Source of the DNA: Thermodesulfobacteriales bacterium
Lineage (GTDB): Bacteria; Desulfobacterota_D; UBA1144; Nemesobacterales; UBA2774
Reading direction: 5' to 3'
Length of the DNA stretch: 9,785 nt
Assembly: GCA_004525335.1 (NCBI GenBank)
Contig: SPCL01000075.1
Span: 1-9,785 of the forward strand
Of the stretch, positions 1 through 6,581 are shown one piece after another. Positions within the stretch are counted from its first letter, which is position 1. Every line of letters begins with the position of its first letter. The notes under the pieces were generated by a model. It searched no databases. It was not told the DNA's origin and was given only the letters and a program-made list of their open reading frames with translations. Both the position numbers and the translations under genes were made by a program.

Positions 1-47
1 GAATGGCATTCATGAGGTCGTCGGTTCGATCCCGATCGGCTCCACCA
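1..47 (+). tRNA. tRNA-Ala (anticodon GGC), 3' part
   Basis: This is the 3' portion of an alanine tRNA, cut by the window edge; base 1 corresponds to about tRNA position 30. The anticodon GGC is at 5-7, preceded by T33 and set in an A32/T38 loop typical of bacterial tRNA-Ala(GGC). The T arm (GTCGG / CCGAT around TTCGATC) is at 20-36, the acceptor strand CGGCTCC at 37-43, the discriminator A at 44 and an encoded CCA at 45-47. T at acceptor position 70 (base 41) fits the G3-U70 identity pair of alanine tRNAs, although the G3 side lies outside the window. It decodes GCC/GCU alanine codons. The gene ends only about 70-80 bases before PBP1A homology begins, with no room for that gene's normal 5' end. 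Confidence 0.93.
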
Positions 48-170
48 ATGATTACAGGGACTTACAACACTCTCTCAATTCTCCAATTCAGCCAAGTCAG
101 TGGATATGTCAGTAAATGAATCTGTGACCTTCCCGATCTCTCTGTAGTAACCGGCTATAAACCAAAGCTG

Positions 171-2645
171 GTGACAGAGGTTTACTCTTCTGACGGTACA
201 ATGATAGGGGAATTTGCATTTGAACGCCGTAAGATCGTTCGTTATGAAAATATTCCGCCTCACATTCGTAACGCCTTTATTGCTATTGAAGATAAGCGTT
301 TCTTTGAGCATGAGGGGGTAGATTTAAAAAGCATTATTGGAGCTATGACAGAGAACATTCAAGAAGGAACGTGGGTTAGGGGGGCAAGCACGATAACGCA
401 GCAGGTCATAAAAAATGTAATTCTAACTCCTGAAAGAACCCTCTCTAGAAAAATTAAAGAAGCTATTCTTGCCCATAAAATAGAAAACAACTTATCTAAA
501 GAAGAAATACTATTTCTTTATCTCAATCATATCTATCTTGCTGACGGTACATACGGTGTTGAAATGGCAAGCCAGAATTATTTTGGTAAATCCGCTAAGG
601 ACATAAATATAGCTGAGGCTGCTCTATTGGCCGGTCTTCCAAAGAAACCGGAATACTTCTCACCTCGCAAACACTTGGAGCGGGCATTGGAAAGGCAAAA
701 GCTTGTGCTCAGGAAGATGGTTGAAAGCGGCTACATAACGGAAGATCAGAGAGTGGAAGCTATAGATTTTGAAATAGAAATTGTTCCCAGAAGGAGAGTT
801 AACTACGAGGCTGCACCTTATTTTGTAGAACATGTCAGAAAGTATTTAGAAAACAAAGTCGGTACCGAAGCTTTTCTGAATGGGGGGTATAAGGTCTTCA
901 CTACAGTTAATCTTGAGCTAAATAATGAAGCTAACTGGGCTGTAAAAAGAGGAGTGCTGGATATTGAATCCAGGCATGAGCGTAAGATTGTATCAAAGAA
1001 TCTAACAAATACAACTCAGATAAATAAATTCAGAGACAATCAGAAAGTACAGAGTGTGGAGCCGGGGATTATATATGACGCAGTGGTAACAAAAGTAGGG
1101 AAGATAGAAAGATTAAATGATGAGGACATGCAGACTTATACTGCTCAAATTGGGGTAGGGGCAGACAGTGGAACTTTGAAATATGTCGTCAGTTCTCCAT
1201 TTGGTAAGGGTATCAACGAATTTGGTAATGAAAATCTAAAAGGAGTAAGCATTTCACCTATCGAGTTAAAAGTTGGAGATGTAATTAGCGTCAAAGCTGC
1301 TAGCAGCGAAGGTGATAAAAAAGAATTTTCTCTCTATATTAACCCGGTTGCCCAGGCTGCACTTGTTTCAATGGATACTAACGGCCACATACTTGCCATG
1401 GCAGGTGGATATGATTTTGAAAATTCTCAGTTTAACAGAGCTACTCAAGCACTAAGGCAGCCAGGCTCAGCGTTTAAGCCGATAGTATATTCAGCAGCCT
1501 TAGACAAGGGCTACTCTGAGACCTCTATCTTATACGATATGCCGGTTGTAATAAAAGACTGGGCTCCTCAGAATTACGATGGTGAATACAAGGGGGCTAT
1601 CGTATTAAGACAAGCACTAGCTAAATCAAGGAACTTAGCTACCGTGAGGCTGATGCTGGATATTGATCCTGCCTATGTTGTAGATTACTCAAAGAATTTT
1701 GGATTTACTTCGGTCTTAAAACCATATCCTTCCTTGGCATTGGGCGGCACTGATCTCAAGATGATGGAGATGGTCAAGGCTTATAATGTTTTTGCTTCAG
1801 GAGGAAAGTTAGTTGAGCCTCAGTTTATCCTAAGGATTTACGATAGAAACGGACGAATAATTGAGGACAACACCGGGGGGACCTTTGTTTCACAGGAAGA
1901 AAATCTTAAAGTTGAAAGAGGAAAAAAGAGACTGGATATTATTAAACAACTTGCTAAAGAGCAGGGCAGAGAAACGAGTGCAGATTTAGAGTCACTAAAG
2001 GAAGATATTCTTATTGATACTAATGATTTCTTTGGCGATAGCGAATATGGATTTTTAACTCCAAATGAATTCTTAAACCTCATTAGAGAAGGCCCGGTTG
2101 ATTTTAGCTCCTCTGAAATGGCTCAGCAAACCCTTAGTCCCGAGACTGCATATATAATGGCTGATTTGCTTCAAGCTGTAATAAAAGAAGGCACAGGTGC
2201 GAAGGCCCAAAAGCTTACAGAGTTAGCTCCAGTAGCCGGTAAGACAGGAACTACAAATGATTATACGGATGCATGGTTTGTGGGTTTTAGCCCAAAATTA
2301 ACAACGGCGGTCTGGGTGGGTAGAGACGATCATAAAAGCCTTGGAAACAAAGAGGCAGGATCAAGAGCTGCGCTCCCGATATGGATAGATTTTATGCAGG
2401 AGGCGCTCACAAATTATCCTGGAGGATCATTTATAAAACCCTCGAGTCTAAAGATTGTTAGCACACCTTATGGAGATATTCCCTATAGTGTTGATTCACT
2501 CAGAAAAAATGTTCTTGATTCTCTACGAAATAACGTGATGATCGATGGAAGAGAGAGTGAAATACCCTCAGATTCTTACCCAAACGATATAGGACAAAAT
2601 AGTAACGATTCCGAGACTGAGATCGATTTTATACTTAACCGCTAA
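171..2645 (+). CDS. mrcA: Class A penicillin-binding protein 1A, apparently 5'-truncated
   Basis: This is a bifunctional peptidoglycan synthase (glycosyltransferase GT51 plus DD-transpeptidase) that normally sits in the inner membrane facing the periplasm. In the 824-residue reading, GT51 motifs are visible: EDKRFFEHEG (40-49, catalytic Glu40), GASTITQQ (71-78), RKIKEAI (93-99) and KEEILFLYLN (110-119). An OB-like insert lies at about 290-390. The transpeptidase has SAFK (Ser433 nucleophile), SRN (486-488) and KTGT (691-694), all intact. A charged extra segment at about 560-650 lies inside the transpeptidase domain. The start is doubtful. GTG 171 is the first in-frame start after TGA 117-119 and has no Shine-Dalgarno, yet PBP1A-like sequence (DLPDLSVVTGYKPKL) is encoded from about 126. 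The N-terminal membrane helix is absent in all three frames back to the tRNA. Either the gene is a decapitated pseudogene or the junction is an assembly artefact. The 3' end overlaps the convergent comEA-like gene by 4 bases. The family call is firm; the symbol is by resemblance to mrcA/ponA. Confidence 0.9.
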   Translation: MTEVYSSDGTMIGEFAFERRKIVRYENIPPHIRNAFIAIEDKRFFEHEGVDLKSIIGAMTENIQEGTWVRGASTITQQVIKNVILTPERTLSRKIKEAILAHKIENNLSKEEILFLYLNHIYLADGTYGVEMASQNYFGKSAKDINIAEAALLAGLPKKPEYFSPRKHLERALERQKLVLRKMVESGYITEDQRVEAIDFEIEIVPRRRVNYEAAPYFVEHVRKYLENKVGTEAFLNGGYKVFTTVNLELNNEANWAVKRGVLDIESRHERKIVSKNLTNTTQINKFRDNQKVQSVEPGIIYDAVVTKVGKIERLNDEDMQTYTAQIGVGADSGTLKYVVSSPFGKGINEFGNENLKGVSISPIELKVGDVISVKAASSEGDKKEFSLYINPVAQAALVSMDTNGHILAMAGGYDFENSQFNRATQALRQPGSAFKPIVYSAALDKGYSETSILYDMPVVIKDWAPQNYDGEYKGAIVLRQALAKSRNLATVRLMLDIDPAYVVDYSKNFGFTSVLKPYPSLALGGTDLKMMEMVKAYNVFASGGKLVEPQFILRIYDRNGRIIEDNTGGTFVSQEENLKVERGKKRLDIIKQLAKEQGRETSADLESLKEDILIDTNDFFGDSEYGFLTPNEFLNLIREGPVDFSSSEMAQQTLSPETAYIMADLLQAVIKEGTGAKAQKLTELAPVAGKTGTTNDYTDAWFVGFSPKLTTAVWVGRDDHKSLGNKEAGSRAALPIWIDFMQEALTNYPGGSFIKPSSLKIVSTPYGDIPYSVDSLRKNVLDSLRNNVMIDGRESEIPSDSYPNDIGQNSNDSETEIDFILNR

Positions 2646-3175
2646 TCAAGGTTCCCAACTTTTTTTATAATAGCCAATTTCTTCTTGCCTATACCCTCTA
2701 TATTATCTAGCTCATCAATACTTTCGAATTCTCCTATACTTGCTCTATAGCCAATAATCCGAGTTGCCAATTCATCACCTAATCCTGGAATTGCTTTTAA
2801 ATCTTCAAATGAGGCTGAATTAAGTCCTATCGGAATTCCAAGTGAAATTCTCTTACGAGCGCTTAATTTGCTGACTAGTGTTTCCTTCTCTTTGATCGTG
2901 ATTTTGTCGCCTGACTTTAAATCTTGGTGAAGACCATATTTTGATTTGATCTCGTTAAGTACCTGAGTATTTTCAAAACCCTCTACTGTAGCAATACCGT
3001 CTTTGGAGATCTCAACGAAGATTGTTTCATCCGTATCAACTAAATTTTTGGAATTAAAAGAAGTGGGCAAATAATTAGAAGTAACAAGAAGGTAGAGTAA
3101 GCAGAGTAGGGCTAGATAAAGCACTGAGTTGTTGTTCTCTGATGCGGAGCTTCTTTGTAGAATTCCCATATGCAT
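2642..3175 (-). CDS. ComEA-like helix-hairpin-helix DNA-binding protein
   Basis: A 177-residue membrane-anchored protein. Residues 17-32 form one hydrophobic segment (signal anchor) after a short polar N-terminus, so the rest should be periplasmic. Residues 50-95 are a charged, probably beta-rich region, perhaps a divergent SLBB-like part. The C-terminus carries two helix-hairpin-helix motifs, LNSASFEDLKAIPGLGDELA (118-137) and IDELDNIEGIGKKKLAIIKK (153-172), the hallmark of ComEA, which binds incoming double-stranded DNA during natural transformation. Similar HhH proteins occur in many bacteria not known to be competent, so a role in DNA uptake is inferred. The stop (TAG) overlaps the convergent PBP1A stop. 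Starts at codon 1 or 3 (both ATG) are possible and neither has a clear Shine-Dalgarno. It lies about 50 bases after the SDR gene on the same strand and could be cotranscribed with it. Confidence 0.82.
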   Translation of the reverse strand: MHMGILQRSSASENNNSVLYLALLCLLYLLVTSNYLPTSFNSKNLVDTDETIFVEISKDGIATVEGFENTQVLNEIKSKYGLHQDLKSGDKITIKEKETLVSKLSARKRISLGIPIGLNSASFEDLKAIPGLGDELATRIIGYRASIGEFESIDELDNIEGIGKKKLAIIKKVGNLD

Positions 3176-3198
3176 AAACTAAATTTAGAGCAGTCGTG

Positions 3199-3240
3199 GA
3201 CTCACATGTCCTTTTAAAGCCGACTCACATGAGTCCTTTT
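3199..3240. repeat. Short direct repeat at the SDR gene's 3' end
   Basis: The motif GACTCACATG occurs at 3199-3208 and again at 3222-3231, and both copies run into TCCTTTT. The right copy contains the last codons and TGA stop of the SDR gene; the left copy is a near copy just downstream, lacking two bases (AG). This looks like a small tandem duplication of the gene's tail. The right copy is also a near palindrome (GACTCA-CA-TGAGTC). No function is evident. Confidence 0.6.
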
Positions 3241-4016
3241 GTAAGGCCGCCGTCTACTTGAATTGTTGTGCCTGTAATATAACTTGCTCTCTCTGAAGCC
3301 AGAAAGACGGCTAAGTTGGCCAGCTCTTCGGGCTTCCCGATTCTGCCCACCGGGACGTCCGATCCCATGGCGCTAATTACCTCATCAAAACTCTTTCCTT
3401 CCTTCTTTGCTCTTTCATAGGCAAGAAAAGTAATTCTATCCGTAAATATTCTTCCCGGGCAGATGTTGTTTACGAGTATATTGTAGGGGGCGAATTCGTT
3501 TGATAAAGTCTTCGCCAATCCGATAATCCCAGCCCTCACAGTGTTTGATAACAGTAGACCTTCGACCGGCTGCTTTACCGCATAGGATGTAATGTTTATT
3601 ATGCGCCCCCACTTATTCTCTTTCATATAGGGGATCACCTCACTGCTAAAAGTGATGGCGCTAAATAGATTTAGTTCAATAGCCTTTTGCCAATCCTGGA
3701 GTGTGAAATCAAGGAAAGCTCCCACGGGAGGTCCTCCCGCGTTATTAATCAGGATATCAACTTTTGAATACTCATTTATAGTTTCTTTAACGACGGTCTT
3801 TATCTGATCTGTTTTAGATACGTCGCATGCCACTGCAAGTACGTCGGCCCCGGTTTGAGACCTGATTTCTTCAGCCGTTCTTTCAAGAGCTTCTTTTTCT
3901 CTTGAGCAGATTGTTAGTTTTACTCCCTCCATTGCAAGACCCAGAGCTGTAGCCTTACCAAGCCCTTTGCTTGATGCTGCTACGATCGCGACTCTATTTT
4001 TCATTCCTAGTTCCAT
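3225..4016 (-). CDS. SDR family oxidoreductase (divergent FabG-like)
   Basis: A Rossmann-fold short-chain dehydrogenase/reductase related to 3-oxoacyl-ACP reductases. Numbered from the upstream ATG at 4031, it shows a divergent nucleotide-binding loop ASSKGLG (19-25), NNAGG (96-100), Asn121, Ser149 and CPG (191-193), and ends with the usual VDGG turn. The catalytic YxxxK is absent: by alignment to FabG, Tyr falls on Ser162 and Lys on Arg166. This matches the known 'BKR-like SDR-like' subgroup, which lacks perfect NAD-binding and catalytic motifs, so the substrate and even the activity are unknown. I prefer the ATG at 4016 (protein begins MELGMKNRVAIV, typical of the subgroup) because GGGAG lies 8 bases upstream. 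The ATG at 4031 has no ribosome site and would add five residues. It lies between fmdB and comEA-like genes on one strand. Confidence 0.88.
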   Translation of the reverse strand: MELGMKNRVAIVAASSKGLGKATALGLAMEGVKLTICSREKEALERTAEEIRSQTGADVLAVACDVSKTDQIKTVVKETINEYSKVDILINNAGGPPVGAFLDFTLQDWQKAIELNLFSAITFSSEVIPYMKENKWGRIINITSYAVKQPVEGLLLSNTVRAGIIGLAKTLSNEFAPYNILVNNICPGRIFTDRITFLAYERAKKEGKSFDEVISAMGSDVPVGRIGKPEELANLAVFLASERASYITGTTIQVDGGLTKGLM

Positions 4017-4091
4017 GAAGGGTGCTCCCATAACAATTAATAAAATATTTAAATATCAAAGGGGTAGGGTAACGAGTTGAAATCTAATCAA

Positions 4092-4472
4092 TCAAGGAGT
4101 TTTAGCCTTGGATTTTGCTTTCTTTGTCTCTTTTTGTATTGACTGAAACTTCTCAGTTGGTGATGAAGGGCCGCTCTCTGCGACTGTAGCAGCAGGTTTA
4201 TCACTAGAGCTAGCCGCATCATTGGAGCTTCCTGAGCCATTGCTGTCTACAGCAGGGTTGTTCTGATCCTCAGCTTTTGGAGGAATTCCCGGTCCCTTAG
4301 CGTAATCAGTTGCATACCAGCCGGTTCCGGTGAGCTGAAAAGATGAAAGTGAAATTAGCTTTTCAAGTTTCCCTTTACATTCTTTACATCTTTTTAAAGG
4401 AGGATCGCTAAAGCTTTGCAGCTCCTCTGTGATTCTTCCACATTTTTTACATTCGTATTCGTATATCGGCAT
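4092..4472 (-). CDS. FmdB-family zinc ribbon protein
   Basis: A 126-residue protein with an N-terminal zinc ribbon (1-40) starting MPIYEYECKKCG, with cysteine pairs C8/C11 and C29/C32 that would bind one Zn2+. This is the CxxC family named after FmdB, once proposed as a regulator of formamidase; the true function is unknown in most bacteria. After about residue 50 comes a long low-complexity tail rich in Ser, Ala, Asn and Pro that ends in a Lys-rich stretch (KETKKAKSKAKTP), probably disordered. GAGG lies 9 bases before the ATG. A plausible promoter lies about 45 bases upstream, so this may be the first gene of an fmdB-SDR-comEA unit; gaps are about 75 and 50 bases. Confidence 0.88.
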   Translation of the reverse strand: MPIYEYECKKCGRITEELQSFSDPPLKRCKECKGKLEKLISLSSFQLTGTGWYATDYAKGPGIPPKAEDQNNPAVDSNGSGSSNDAASSSDKPAATVAESGPSSPTEKFQSIQKETKKAKSKAKTP

Positions 4473-4517
4473 ATTCTTCTACCTCAATTCCTGCAAGTGA
4501 TTCTAAAAATCATAAGT

Positions 4518-4545
4518 AATATAATGATTCACACTAATTTTTCAA
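4518..4545 (-). promoter_or_regulatory. Predicted sigma70-type promoter of fmdB unit
   Basis: On the minus strand, TTGAAA (4545-4540), a 16-base spacer and TATATT (4523-4518) match the -35/-10 consensus 5/6 each. The -10 sits inside an inverted repeat AATCAT-N10-ATGATT (4508-4529), a possible operator. The call rests on consensus matching alone. Confidence 0.45.
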
Positions 4546-4585
4546 GCCCCTAAGTTGCTATATGTAGTTAAAATGAATTGACTTT

Positions 4586-5272
4586 TCAGAACAATGAACC
4601 TATTGCTGCGGTAAAGCTCATAGCTAGCAATCCCCAGAATATCACACGTATTGTTGCTACTGCCACATTTGCGCCTCCAACATAAGCAGCCAATCCTCCG
4701 AGAACCCCCAGAGAAACTAAAGATGTCCCGGCGACAATTGGGATTAAACTGTACCCTGATGATATGATAATAACTAAGATTGGCATAGCCGCTCCCAGAG
4801 AGAAAGCGCCAGCGGAAGCTAACGCTGCCTGAACGGGTTTTGCCCTGAGGGTGCTTGAAATACCTAGCTCTTCTCTTGCATGTGCGCCTAATGCGTCATT
4901 GTCCATCAGCTGTCTCGCAACTTCTTTCGCAAGATTTGGATCAAGCCCTCTTTCAATATAAATATTTGCAAGCTCCTCCAGTTCATATTCTTTATCTTCT
5001 TCCAATTCTTTCCGCTCGCGCAATAGATCAGCCTTTTCTGTATCTGCTTGAGAACTTACCGAAACATACTCACCGGCAGCCATAGACATTGCACCAGCAA
5101 CTAGACCTGCTACTCCTGCGGTCAAAATAACACCAGGAGTACTTTGTGCAGCAGCAACACCCATTATAAGACTCGCCGTCGATATTATTCCATCATTCGC
5201 ACCCAACACAGCAGCTCGTAACCAATTTATACGTCCTGTGCGGTGATTTTCTTTATGTTGATTTCGCATCAT
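4586..5272 (-). CDS. Ccc1/VIT1-family Fe2+/Mn2+ transporter
   Basis: A 228-residue membrane protein of the vacuolar iron transporter family, which moves Fe2+ or Mn2+ out of the cytosol (in bacteria, probably export for detoxification). Family signatures are ANDGIISTASLIMGVAAA (25-42, with the conserved Asp27) and AMSMAAGEYVSVSSQ (61-75) in helices 1-2. A cytosolic Glu-rich metal-binding domain follows at about 78-138 (for example ELEELANIYIERGL), then three more membrane helices at about 146-172, 175-198 and 202-226. Five helices and this length are usual for the family. The gene starts with two ATGs; AGGAGAT lies about 10 bases upstream of the first. It stands alone on the minus strand with a fmdB promoter downstream. 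Metal preference cannot be told from the sequence. Confidence 0.92.
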   Translation of the reverse strand: MMRNQHKENHRTGRINWLRAAVLGANDGIISTASLIMGVAAAQSTPGVILTAGVAGLVAGAMSMAAGEYVSVSSQADTEKADLLRERKELEEDKEYELEELANIYIERGLDPNLAKEVARQLMDNDALGAHAREELGISSTLRAKPVQAALASAGAFSLGAAMPILVIIISSGYSLIPIVAGTSLVSLGVLGGLAAYVGGANVAVATIRVIFWGLLAMSFTAAIGSLF

Positions 5273-5498
5273 TCTTATCTTATCTCCTAAATTATTAATA
5301 TATCAGGCTATTTCCCATAAAGAGAATTCATACTGATATTTCCAAAGAGATGAACCTCTCCCATTTTATCAGTAGCGGTTTGTGTCGGATCGCGGTTATT
5401 ATGGGATTGCTTGCTTCAACCTCTAGTCTTTCTAAGATAATATTTAACTGTTAACTTTGGAATTTCTGCTATAAACTACTGAGAAATACTTAAAGACG
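5273..5498. other. Intergenic region, 226 bases
   Basis: This separates the divergent VIT-type gene and the DUF1003 remnant. Apart from the VIT ribosome site near 5283-5289, I see only a weak hairpin (GAGA-TGAACC-TCTC at 5347-5360) and a 34-codon ORF at 5350-5454 that resembles nothing I know. No membrane part of DUF1003 could be found here in any frame. I see no convincing promoter for the plus-strand ORF that follows. Confidence 0.4.
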
Positions 5499-5714
5499 AT
5501 GAGTCAAAACCGACAGGAAGCCAAAGACCGTTTAAGGTCAGAGAACGATTATCGTATTAATATAAAAGCTGAACTGGAAATACGCCATTTACACGCAAAA
5601 ATGGATCAGCTTATAACACATCAATGGTCAAGACTGTTGGAAATTCAGCAAATTCAAATGGATTTTATGGAAGAATTTTCAAATAAGCTGACAGAAGATT
5701 CTAACTCAGGCTAA
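5499..5714 (+). pseudogene. DUF1003 C-terminal remnant
   Basis: This 71-residue ORF begins MSQNRQEAKDRLRSENDYR and continues with KAELEIRHLHAKMDQLI and WSRLLEIQQIQ. It corresponds to the cytosolic C-terminal tail of DUF1003 membrane proteins, where MMSQNRQ directly follows the second transmembrane helix. The two membrane helices that define the family are absent. The upstream frame closes at TAA ten codons before the ATG, and the other frames carry no matching hydrophobic stretch. The ribosome site is weak (AAAG at about -7). It is therefore probably a truncated gene, although a free-standing coiled-coil peptide cannot be excluded because the ORF itself is intact. It diverges from the VIT-type gene and converges with the ahpD-like gene. 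Confidence 0.6.
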
Positions 5715-5743
5715 TTTAGAGAATTGTCCGATAAGGCATATAG

Positions 5744-5842
5744 TTAAAATACATAATAAGCTCCAATCAATCCCGCAACTGTTTTTTCAAGCGCAGCGGT
5801 TACCAAAAGCCTATCGGGGGCTACTTTATGTGCCTTACTCAT
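5744..5842 (-). CDS. Small 32-residue ORF overlapping the ahpD-like stop
   Basis: On the minus strand an ATG at 5842 overlaps the last bases of the ahpD-like gene (8-base overlap) and opens 32 codons ending in TAA at 5744. The peptide starts MSKAHKVAPDRLLVTAA and ends in a hydrophobic stretch TVAGLIGAYYVF. Codon composition looks coding-like and the overlap is of the kind seen in translationally coupled operons, but there is no Shine-Dalgarno and I do not recognise the family. It could be the surviving start of a longer gene cut off downstream, a real small protein, or chance. Confidence 0.3.
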   Translation of the reverse strand: MSKAHKVAPDRLLVTAALEKTVAGLIGAYYVF

Positions 5843-6269
5843 CGGGAAGGCGGCGCATGCCTACAGCGAGGCGGTTCCACATGTTCATTATCGAAATTAT
5901 TAGCGTTAGATCGACGATCTGCTGTTCTGAATAGTGCTTTTTCAGCTCCTCAAAAACAGCGTCCGGCGCATGTGTGACGGACACATTCGTCAAAGCTTCC
6001 GCCCACGTAAATGCCGCGCGCTCAGCCTCGTTGAACAAGATTGACTCGTGCCATACCGCAAGCGAGTCAAGACGTTTCTGATTTTCTCCCTCGGCTCTGG
6101 CTTCTCGGGAATGAAGATCGACGCAATACACGCATCCGTTGATTTGAGAAATGCGAAGCTCGACAAGCGCTTTTAGCTTTTTGTCGATTGAGGACATATG
6201 CTTGCTTGCTGACGCCAGGAGATTGACTGCTTTGGGGTTGACTGCGTAGGTATCGATTCTTTGGTACAT
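5835..6269 (-). CDS. AhpD-like / carboxymuconolactone decarboxylase family protein
   Basis: A 144-residue all-alpha protein of the AhpD/CMD fold. The core motif is INGCVYCVDLHSREARAEG (43-61): the CxxC pair Cys46/Cys49 and His53 match the redox-active site of AhpD alkylhydroperoxidases, with a conserved Glu37 upstream. Family members reduce peroxides through this dithiol or act as decarboxylases; the CxxC favours a peroxidase or disulfide-exchange role. Its length is usual for single-domain members. AGAGG lies 7 bases before the ATG. It is transcribed away from the deiodinase-like gene across a 312-base control region and may be followed by a small overlapping ORF. A link to arsenic or peroxide stress is inferred from neighbours only. 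Confidence 0.88.
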   Translation of the reverse strand: MYQRIDTYAVNPKAVNLLASASKHMSSIDKKLKALVELRISQINGCVYCVDLHSREARAEGENQKRLDSLAVWHESILFNEAERAAFTWAEALTNVSVTHAPDAVFEELKKHYSEQQIVDLTLIISIMNMWNRLAVGMRRLPDE

Positions 6270-6311
6270 GGATTACCTCTTTACCACTCTGAATTAGTAT
6301 GCTGTATTTAA

Positions 6312-6351
6312 AATCACGATATAATATACAGAGTGATTATTTGCTACACAA
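6312..6351 (-). promoter_or_regulatory. Predicted ahpD-like promoter with dyad over the -10
   Basis: On the minus strand, TTGTGT (6351-6346), 17 bases and TATATT (6328-6323) form a fair sigma70-type promoter (-35 weak, -10 5/6). The inverted repeat AATCAC-N15-GTGATT (6312-6338) brackets the -10 and could bind a repressor. The arms resemble those of the dyad in the fmdB promoter. Confidence 0.4.
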
Positions 6352-6390
6352 CTAATCTTTTGTTATTGATGTGTTATTAAAGGAAAATAA

Positions 6391-6441
6391 ATGGGGGAGA
6401 ATCTGAAATTCCTCACGTTCAATAATCGCGGTATTTATTAG
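6391..6441 (+). other. 16-codon ORF with ribosome site (possible leader peptide)
   Basis: ATG 6391 follows AAAGGA with about 6-7 bases spacing and opens 16 codons (MGENLKFLTFNNRGIY) ending in TAG, which directly abuts the TTGACA box. It could be a leader peptide, the stub of a lost gene, or chance. The ribosome site is the only positive evidence. Confidence 0.2.
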
Positions 6442-6518
6442 TTGACATAATATACATTATCGGACGTTATGCCTTTTCCTCTGAGTTTTTGTGTTTTCGG
6501 GCATATTCCGGGTTTGTT

Positions 6519-6547
6519 TTGCCGATTTTTATATATGGGTGTAATAT
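6519..6547 (+). promoter_or_regulatory. Predicted promoter of the deiodinase-like gene
   Basis: TTGCCG (6519-6524), a 17-base spacer and TAATAT (6542-6547) match consensus 4/6 each. Transcription would start near 6554, giving a leader of about 28 bases with GGAGG at 6568-6572, 9 bases before the ATG. The match is moderate and the position is sensible. Confidence 0.35.
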
Positions 6548-6581
6548 TTAGACAAACATACAGGACCGGAGGATTAAATAG

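Larger units (their letters stand above)
6270..6581. other. Divergent control region, 312 bases
   Basis: This AT-rich region lies between the ahpD-like (minus) and deiodinase-like (plus) genes. It holds a predicted ahpD promoter with an overlapping dyad, a predicted deiodinase promoter, a perfect TTGACA box at 6442-6447 with only a weak partner (CGTTAT, 6465-6470), and a 16-codon ORF at 6391-6441 with its own ribosome site. No long protein fits in either direction. Confidence 0.5.

Noticed and set aside
117..119. TGA as a sense codon (recoding or alternative genetic code)
   Set aside because: Reading through would extend the PBP1A frame to an ATG right after the tRNA, but the added residues contain no membrane helix, and the SDR gene uses TGA as its normal stop.
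75..311. 78-residue minus-strand ORF over the PBP1A 5' region
   Set aside because: It is antisense to recognisable PBP1A coding sequence, has no family resemblance and no ribosome site.
4045..4056. ATATTTAAATAT palindrome between fmdB and the SDR gene
   Set aside because: A short AT-only palindrome is expected by chance in such AT-rich spacer DNA.
5350..5454. 34-codon ORF before the DUF1003 remnant
   Set aside because: It has only a poorly spaced AAAGAG next to the ATG, no family resemblance and no clear membrane segment matching DUF1003.
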